A stretch of DNA of 64,000 nucleotides, from NCBI GenBank assembly GCA_032173965.1, contig CM063292.1, positions 2,990,001-3,054,000 of the forward strand, read 5' to 3'. Both the position numbers and the translations under genes were made by a program. The notes beneath the pieces are model-generated. The model was given only the letters and a program-made list of their open reading frames with translations. It was not told the DNA's origin and did not search any database. Shown one piece after another: positions 56,483 through 64,000 of this stretch. Source of the stretch: Sitta carolinensis (Eukaryota; Chordata; Aves; Passeriformes; Sittidae). Positions within the stretch are counted from its first letter, which is position 1, and every line of letters begins with the position of its first letter.

Positions 56483-58829
56483 AAATCCTAACCCTTACAC
56501 GTTGCTGCATGAAGGGAGGCAGGAAAAGAGAAGACAGGGCTTTGGTTTTCTGAGTTTTCTCCATAATTTCCAGTGCTTGGATTTTAACAAGGATTTTGTA
56601 GGCTCTTCTGCCATTGTCCAAGAGGGCTCTGGTGAATTTGTGCTGTGGCAGGGTTACCTTAATCAATTTTTGTCTGAGATTACCCTTAAATTAGCATCAG
56701 GTCCCTTCTTCAGCTGATAAGCAGCTCTCAGGAGGAAGGTACCAGATTTTCCCTCCTTTTCCTCCCTTCTGACAAAGGAAATTCCTGTTTGCTGTCTCCC
56801 AGGAAGCAACTTAATTTCCTAATGTGGAAAACTAAAAGCTCAGAAACTTTGTTTTTCTGATTTTATTTTTATGGAGATATTTTCTCTGTCTTTCCAGCTT
56901 CATCAAAGCTGCAGCAATGCCCTAACAACCAATAACCTCTTCAAAAGGGCTTTATTTTTTCCCAAGATTTTCTTGTTTTTGCTGATATGGGAGGGAGGAA
57001 AGAATTCAGCTGTATCTCTTTATCTCCACTGGAAGGAAAGAAATTAGACAGATATATTACAAGGCTTATCTTATCCCCTGTGTCTCACACATGTGTTATT
57101 GGAGGGAAATCTCAGTTCAGGGAACATGTGAAAAGTTAAAGGAGGATAAGGGTGCTCAGGGCACAGGGATGAGGTGGTGGGGAGAGTTTGGCTGCACAGA
57201 GGGACCAGCAGCAGGAAAATGCAAGTTACTGCTGGGAAAAGGAAAGATGGAGCTGCCACTTCCACTCTTTCACCTTTTCAAAAATCAATGCATTCTTTTT
57301 TTTTTTTTTTTTTTTTCTTTCCCTAACTTGCCAAGGTTGAAAAAGGATGCCTCTCAGCAGATAAAATTAGGGAAAACATTCACTGCCTCAGAAATTCTGC
57401 TGTTAGACTCACCCTCTGTCATGAACCCTCACAACCATGACATGCTGCTCTCTTATTTTTCAGTCCTTGGCTGTAAAATTCAGCTTCTATTAAATGGAGT
57501 TATTAAATACTCGAAAACAAGTTTTGGCCGTTGTCATAATTCCATGCCATAAATCCCTCCATGCTTGTATATCTAAACAAGCCCAATATTGGAAATATTG
57601 TCAGGATTAAGATTATGGATTTATTCTGCCAGCCAGAAATTCCCATATCCATACCAATGCCCTCCCAGGCTGCAAAGTGTATCCCATACTCCAAGTTTGC
57701 TCTCCTAAGGGCAGATTTCTTTGTTGCTGCTCTCTTTAAAGAGAAAAAAATATTTTGCTAAGAGATATTGAAGTCAAGCCTCCGATGTTTTTTTGCTCAC
57801 TTGCTGAGAATTCAAGAAACCTTCTTACTGCTGAGCAGGGAGTGTCAGATTTAAACTGCAGGACTGTGAAAGTTTAAGAATAATTACAGACAGGAGCTTC
57901 CAAATTCATCTTCTTTTTAAATTTCTGTTGAGTGTTTCCTCTATTTCATGTCAAATATTTCAGATAAATTATTCTGGTGATGAGAGAAAAGAGAGTGAGG
58001 AAGTGGTAGAATCTATTTTAGAAATTAAGACATCATCTTCATGCCCAAAGAACTTTAATGGTTCCATTAGGGGGGAAAAAATGCATTTCACATGAGTTCT
58101 TCTCTTTATTGTGTTCTCTGCCATAATGTAGAAAAACAACAGAAAATCTGGGGATTCTGTAATGAAGACAAAGAGTTTTTATGGGTGAATTTTGGTACTG
58201 AAGGCTGAAGGAACTCGTGTGCTCCCAGTCAGGGTTGAGAAAGGTTCCAGAAGCACCGAGGGCAGGGTCGCCTTCCCCTGACCTTGTTGTCTCATTAAAA
58301 GGGGGATATTCAGAATTCCATATTCAGCCCCCTGCGGATTCCTCCGGGTCTCAGCTTTCTCTCTCTGGCAGGAACTGGTACTGATGCCAACTTTTGCATT
58401 GACACAGATTGGAGTTGACACTGGCAGCGATTCTTTTCCAATAAATTTGACACCAGACACCAGAAATGTTTGCCACGAGGCGAGACTGTTCTCCAACCGC
58501 TCTCCATCCCACCAGTGCAGATCTCTTCTGAAAAAAAAAAAAAAAATCCCTCAGCTTAACTCTCTGCAGCTTTTTTTTTTTTTTTTTGCAGGAATAGCAG
58601 CTTCCTGCAAGGGGAAATGCAGTGAGTGAGGGGTGATGGGGAGCACTGTCAGCCCACAGTGGCACTCAGGGGAAGGTGTTTATAACCCACCTGATGCCAT
58701 GGCAATGGGGTTCTACCACCTCTGAAACCTGCCAGCTGCTGGCTGCTCCATGCCTTCTGGCTTCAGCAGTTTTCCCAAGATGTTTCTGGTCTGTAATCAA
58801 TGTAAACTTCCCCTACAAAATCTGCTGGA
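56482..58829. other. Unique non-coding DNA
   Basis: Homopolymer T runs occur at about 57297-57316 and 58571-58587, and an A run near 58530-58545. I see no CR1 or LTR. The longest frame (153 codons, 57091-57552) crosses the T run and has no recognisable domain. Confidence 0.45.
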
Positions 58830-59410
58830 ATGTCCTGACTCCTGACTAAAGCACTCCGCGCTGCGTTTTCTCTCTAAGCATACCGTTCCCTGCTCCAGCC
58901 ATGGTGCTGGAAACGAGAGCAGTCTCTAATCTCTTTTTGTCATCTAACATGTTTTAAAACAGGATGGAGCTGGCAGGTGAGATATCAAACAGAGAGCAGC
59001 CAGCACAGCTGGAGTATTTTGGAATCAAAATGCATCCCACAGCCTTATCGCCCTCGGCAGCGTCTCGGACTCACTCCTATTGATCCATCTCCATGAGCTT
59101 TGGATTAGGTTTCCCCACAGCCAGGAAGCTGTCAGCCTCAGCAGGAGGGAGACACAGGAGAGAAGTTATTCCCGTGCATAAATCCTTCAAAGTGAGCCCT
59201 TCGGTGTGTTCACACGTGATATTTTTAGTGTTATTGTCACTGTCGATAAAGTGAATTAGTAATTAAGCAGCATTAAAAATACCTATTGGCTCTGCACTAT
59301 ATTTAGGTTTAATTTATTGAGTTATTTGATTGGGAGGCACAGTAGCTGTTTGATGGAGTTTTATTTAATGTTAAATAAATACATTTATATAATGCTTAAA
59401 GGCATAGCCC
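58830..59410. promoter_or_regulatory. Candidate conserved non-coding cluster
   Basis: Two adjoining transposon-free parts make up the block. The first (58,850-59,100) keeps CpGs in CTCCGCGCTGCG, CATACCGTTCCC, TTATCGCCCTCGGCAGCGTCTCGG and holds CTATTGAT at 59077-59084. The second (59,210-59,410) is A/T-rich with TTATTGTCACTGTCG, TAATTAA at 59260-59266, CTATATTTAGG and ATTTATTGAG. SOX-, MEF2- and homeodomain-type words are close together. It abuts the AAGGG array. Confidence 0.36.
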
Positions 59411-59440
59411 AGCCTGACATTGTGGTGTTCACACCCCAGT

Positions 59441-59640
59441 GAGATGGGATGGGATGGGATGGAAGGGAAGGGAAGGGAAGGGAAGGGAAGGGAAGGGAAG
59501 GGAAGGGAAGGGAAGGGAAGGGAAGGGAAGGGAAGGGAAGGGAAGGGAAGGGAAGGGAAGGGAAGGAGGAAGGGAAGGGAAGGGAAGGGAAGGGAAGGGA
59601 AGGGAAGGAGGAAGGGAAGGGAAGGGAAGGAGAAGGGAAG
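59441..59640. repeat. (GGGAT)n/(AAGGG)n pentanucleotide array
   Basis: Four GGGAT/GATGG units pass directly into about 35 AAGGG units, with three one- or two-base slips (near 59565, 59609 and 59629). The plus strand is pure purine after the first 25 bases. G triplets every five bases favour G-quadruplex and triplex structures. Gly-Lys-Glu-Arg frames through it are artefacts. Confidence 0.97.
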
Positions 59641-62600
59641 GTGCAGAGGTGAGCAAGACCCCCTTGGAAGTAAAGATCACAAATTCAGCAGTGATTCTTT
59701 CTGAATCAAGGACATGTCAGGAAGACCAGGTTGTGTTTGCATTTGACTCTTGCAGGCATTTGAGAGAGCATGGATGGTCAAAAGCATGTGCCCCAGAGCT
59801 TCAGCTGCCCATGGTGTGGGACCTGTGGCTTCCCATGGGAATCAGGGCGGCTCCCTGTGCCAGTGGAACCCTCAGGAGTTATTGTGTTGATGCTGTGCTC
59901 CACCTCAGCCTCATGACACTCGACAAAGTCCGGTCCTCTCAGGCAGGTTTCTGGGAACAAGTCTGTGTTTGTGCCTCCTCCCAGGGCTCAGAGGAGCCAC
60001 TGCTCCCCCAGCTCAGAGCACAGAGCCATGGAAACACCTGGAGGACCACCAGGGTCCCCAGCAGTGATGTGTTCCTAGCTCCTCTAACACAAAACCGACT
60101 CTTTCTCCTGGGTCTCGAGCGAAACAACCCAACACTGTGATCCTGTCCCTTGTCTTGACTTGAACCCAGGCCTCCCAGCTGCAAATTCAATAGCAAATAC
60201 CTGCTTTCTATTGAGAGCTGCCTAATTGGCTGCTGTTCCTGCTCCTCCAGCCGAATTTGCATTAAAGAAAGACCTGCAATCCTTGGCATTCCCTACCCCG
60301 CTCCACATTTAGCCTATGGAGCTGGCAGTTCTCTTAACGCCCACATCTGTCTGTGCTGTCCACAGCTGATTTATGTTTAATATCTCAAAGGCATGTGGTG
60401 CCAGTCCCACGTCGAGCTCTGGATTGTGGTGGTCCGTCTGTATTTGTTGAAATTGGGCCCAAAGAAGCTGGCTTGGAGCAGAGACTGCGAGGAATGTGAG
60501 CCAGTGGCCGTCCAGACAGCTCTGTCAGCAAGCTCAGGAAACTGGCTGAAAAATACTGGGAAGAGGCCCAGCTTTCAAACAACCTGTGGAGCTCTCATGA
60601 GAACACACTGTTTTAAAACAGAAAGTTGAGTGATATTCTTAATTACAGATTTTTTTTTTAAAAGAAATGCTAATGATGGCCTTTGCCCTTGCAGAACACA
60701 AGGCAGGTTCCCCAAATTCATGGGACAAGCACCCGTCATCCTCTTGTGTGGAGATTTCTTCTCCATGCCCTGCACTGAACTTTTTTAATTCCCAGGCTGA
60801 GATAAAGATCAGGACACTCTTGGGGTCTCCCAGCTGTGGGACTGATGGATCTTTACAGCAGCAATGGCCTTATGAAAGAAATGTTTGCCTCAGGGGCTCC
60901 ATTCATGTCCACCACCATTCCCCACCAGATAGCTCAGAGCTGAGGGTGGGTTTGGCTTTTTCAAGCTGTCATCCCATAAACCAGAAAGCCAGCAGCCCAA
61001 GAGTTCAGGTCCAAAGAGTTTTCTCTCCTGAGCTAATGAGCTCCATGCTCTTATACCATGATGTGAGCACAGAGAGGATTTAACCAAACTCTGGCTTTAG
61101 GGCTCGATATCAGGGGAGCAGGGTGAAATGCAAGAGTCTGGGTTGTCTGCTGGATCATCTAATGGTCCCTCTTGGTCTTAAATTTTATGAATTTGGGCTC
61201 TGAGTGGGATCTGGGCCATTGAGTTGGTCAGTTTAGCCTGGGAGAATGACACTCAGCTTTTAGCCATGAAGAGGCACCTTGTGCCCTGCCTGCAGTTAAA
61301 TTGCACTTAGATGCTTTCTCTTGAGAAATCCTCCTTGGGTTTTTTCCTCTTTATTTATTGGTCATGTGACTGGGTCAGCATATTTGGAGCTTGGGAAATT
61401 GCACAGATTTAATATTAGACCACAATTCGTTCTATCTATATATGTTGGGACAGTGTTCCATTGCTTTTTCAGGGCAGGAAGTGACTGTCCCATATCCTGA
61501 CTTGCACAGAGCTTGCAAAAACAGGTCAGTGAAACCTCGGGTTTAATTCATAGCTCACTTGATTTTATAAGATTTTTCTCTCCATTAAAAAGTACTCAGA
61601 GGATGAATTTTGCAACACTGAAAGGCGCTGCTCAAAAAATGTAAACTGGGAAAAATGAAAGCCAAGCTTGGTAAGAGTAAAGTGTTTTATTTAGTTTGAA
61701 AATATTGCATATGAATGAAAGGTGATTTTTTTTCCCTGTGTTTATAAACTGATCTTATTACAATTCCACATGTCAGTGCTCTACACACTTCTTTGAAAGT
61801 CAGTGATGACATTAGAAAGGGGAGTAAACAGAGGAAAACACTAATTAAAAATTAGCTCTTGATAGTGACTCAGGGTTTAATAACATAAAGCCTTCCTTGT
61901 GATATTTGCTAGAGGCTAAAATTATGTGGCTCAGTCAAACTGTAGCTATCAGTGAGGTACACAAAAACTGTCTGTTAAATCCCTGCTTCTTTTGGTCAGC
62001 AGCTCGGTGGCCATGGTTTGTGCCAGCTGGCCTAGAAACTGTGAAAATTAAGTTTATGGCTCAGTCCTGGTTCTCTGGTAAAAACGTGTTTGAAGAATAG
62101 GGTTGGGAGGGAAGGAGAGGATTTGGGAAGTTTCAAGTGGAATGGAAAACCAGTGAAACTGAGCCCTGGACTATTTAATATTTATATTTAGTACTTCTTG
62201 TTCCCCACGGGCTGCTGTATGGACAGTATTAAATGCTGGCCTTGATGGAGAGTTCTGCACAATTTAATAAGCTCTGGACAAAACCTCAAATTACCGGTCC
62301 AGAAATAAGGAACTGCAAAGAACTTCTGGGGTCTGCTTCCTCTTTTTAATTACTTTGCTCCTTATTCTGCTACTTCTGCAGGAAGTTTGTTCCAGAGCCT
62401 TTTGCTGCCAATGGAAATGCCTCGGTCTAAAGAGACCACCAAATTCAGCAAACTGGACATTTTCAGATCATTCATTTCCCCTGGAAATCCACAAATGCCT
62501 GGCTGGCCAGCAGGAGCTGTGTAAGTCAATATTGCCCTTTATCCACAGAGCTTTCCCTGCTCCCAGAGTGTTTCCCTGGATGTGTTCCCAGGGGACAGTG

Positions 62601-62710
62601 GTGTCCCTGCTCCATCTCTGCTTGGCTCAGGTGGAGAGAGCAAGGTCCCTGCTCCAGGGAACCAGGTCTTCCCATAGAGGTCTGCATTTTCCTCTCTTTT
62701 CCCAAAAATA
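59641..62710. other. Unique non-coding DNA
   Basis: No transposon or gene is recognised in these 3.1 kb. A 233-codon frame reported through 59439-60140 is half repeat and half unique DNA without a recognisable domain. Sequence from 61,370 to 62,000 is A/T-rich with a T run near 61720 and CTATCTATATATG near 61432. Confidence 0.45.
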
Positions 62711-62842
62711 AGAATGGAATGGAATGGAATGGAATAGAATAGAATAGAATAGAATAGAATAGAATAGAATAGAATAGAATAGAATAGAATAGAATAGAAT
62801 AGAATAGAATAGAATAGAATAGAATAGAATAGAATAGAATAG
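62711..62842. repeat. (GGAAT)n to (AGAAT)n pentanucleotide array
   Basis: About five GGAAT units are followed by about 21 AGAAT units with no break, so one variant type has spread from a boundary. Position 62843 onwards returns to unique DNA. Confidence 0.97.
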
Positions 62843-64000
62843 ACAGAATTCCTGGCTTGCAGGAATTTACACTTTCATTCCCTCAACTTGGTATCTCCCT
62901 GCATTAAATCTAATTTTTTTAAATATTATTTCAGCCTTCAGGGTCTTCTGGTTCTTTACACTGAGCCTCTTTTTCAAGGTTCAGGTCTCCAGAATTAGTT
63001 TGGATTCATTGTCTAACACTGTCTGAACTTTGGTGCTACGGTTCTTGGGACCACCACCTAAACTTGGCCTCAAGATGGATCTTTGGAAATTGATATAAAC
63101 TCCAAACATTCCAGACAATGGGATCAGCTCCCCTTTACCATGTTTCACTCTGGGTTTCCTACTGGGTTGCAATTTGATCCCTTCTTCTTAATTTTAAAGC
63201 CAAAATCTTCCTCTGGATCACAAGATGCTGTTTAGAGAATGTGAAAAGATCAGGGAAAGACTTTATATTAAAATTGTCTCACATCACATTTTGTTTCTTT
63301 CTTTACCTCAGTGTCTCTAATCACCCTTATTCTCTCCTTTAATTCCTTAAGTTTTCAGATGACCAGGAACAACTGCAGCTGCTCAGGTAACCCCAGCTGG
63401 AAACATTTCTCTCGTGCCAGTTTTTCCACTCTTCTGAGTGATGTTGTTTCCTTTCTGTGCCTGATTTCAGCACACTGAATCCTCTGAATTTTCTTCTCCC
63501 CTCCAATGTGGGAACTTCCATCCCCACTGCCTCATGAGCCCTCCAGCCTTTACCCCATGTTCTGTACGCTCTCCCTTGCAGAAAACACATTTAATTTGGG
63601 AATTATACTCAATTCTCTCAATCCCAGCACCATCCTCACTGCACAGCAAACCCACGTCATCTTTTCTTATTCTCCTTTTATTCTTCTGGTTGAGGAACTT
63701 CTGTTGTTTATTTTAATATCCTTTGCAAGGTCTAACTCAGCTTGACTTCTGGCAGTTCTCACTTTACCCTTGTGCTTGCTGACCTCTAAAATGCAGCTTC
63801 CTTTGCAGATTCATCTCTTTTTCCACTCTTATCCCTACCAGACCCTATGGAGTGAGCTGGTGAGTTCCAAACCCTTCAGGCTTTTCCTCCCTTGTTTGCA
63901 ATATGAGTCCCACATCAGTTTTCCACTTGTGGCGCAAAGGATTTTCAAACATCCTTCAAGAACAGGTCAGCAAAAGCTTAGCTGGAGCTGCTTGCCCTAA
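62843..64000. other. Unique non-coding DNA to the right edge
   Basis: Nothing recognisable. The last 600 bases are pyrimidine-rich on the plus strand and an open frame runs off the right edge (63770-64000) without recognisable similarity. Confidence 0.45.

Noticed and set aside
59439..60140. 233-codon open frame
   Set aside because: Begins in the AAGGG array and continues by chance into unique DNA; no recognisable domain or splice sites.

Overview
This window looks like vertebrate, and specifically bird, nuclear DNA. The diagnostic evidence is at least nine fragments of CR1 LINEs: the characteristic 3' segment recurs near 6.8, 14.0, 16.3, 17.9, 19.7, 22.5, 24.4, 40.8 and 43.6 kb. The copies with the 'cctggatccctgg' core and one well-preserved retroviral LTR suggest a songbird (passerine), but that is inference. 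No bacterial-style gene organisation is present. I found no open reading frame or exon chain that I can assign to a protein, and no tRNA, rRNA or CRISPR. The longer open frames fall in simple repeats or are short random frames.

Layout. Positions 1-5,200 are the most CpG-rich part, with a CpG-island-like edge at 1-420, a (GAGAA)n array, AAT-type microsatellites and an 18-bp palindromic GATA site. From about 5 kb on, the DNA is mostly CpG-poor, unique and A/T-rich. It is sprinkled with CR1 fragments and many repeat-free blocks dense in homeodomain, SOX, TCF, GATA, POU and AP-1 type words. These blocks have the texture of conserved non-coding elements; the most convincing by eye are 14.68-15.61, 20.56-21.00, 37.83-38.24, 40.06-40.46, 43.02-43.40, 51.56-52.29 and 58.83-59.41 kb. 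Conservation itself cannot be seen in one sequence.

Tandem arrays break this up. They are a 400-bp polypyrimidine tract (30.67-31.07 kb), a 1.06-kb minisatellite of a 20-bp unit carrying a BglII site in nearly every copy (43.94-45.00 kb), an AAGGG pentanucleotide array (59.44-59.64 kb) and a GGAAT-to-AGAAT array (62.71-62.84 kb). A retroviral LTR with TATA box and polyadenylation signal lies at 49.67-50.24 kb, directly followed by a small CpG-rich patch.

Interpretation. The window is best read as a gene desert or very long intron beside a developmental regulator, probably off the left edge where CpG rises. The candidate enhancers would then act on that unseen gene. The most unusual items are the 20-bp minisatellite, the SOX/TCF/E-box/homeodomain cluster at 20.6-20.9 kb, the 12-bp-stem hairpin at 43.22 kb and the perfect 20-bp GATA/homeodomain palindrome at 52.27 kb.
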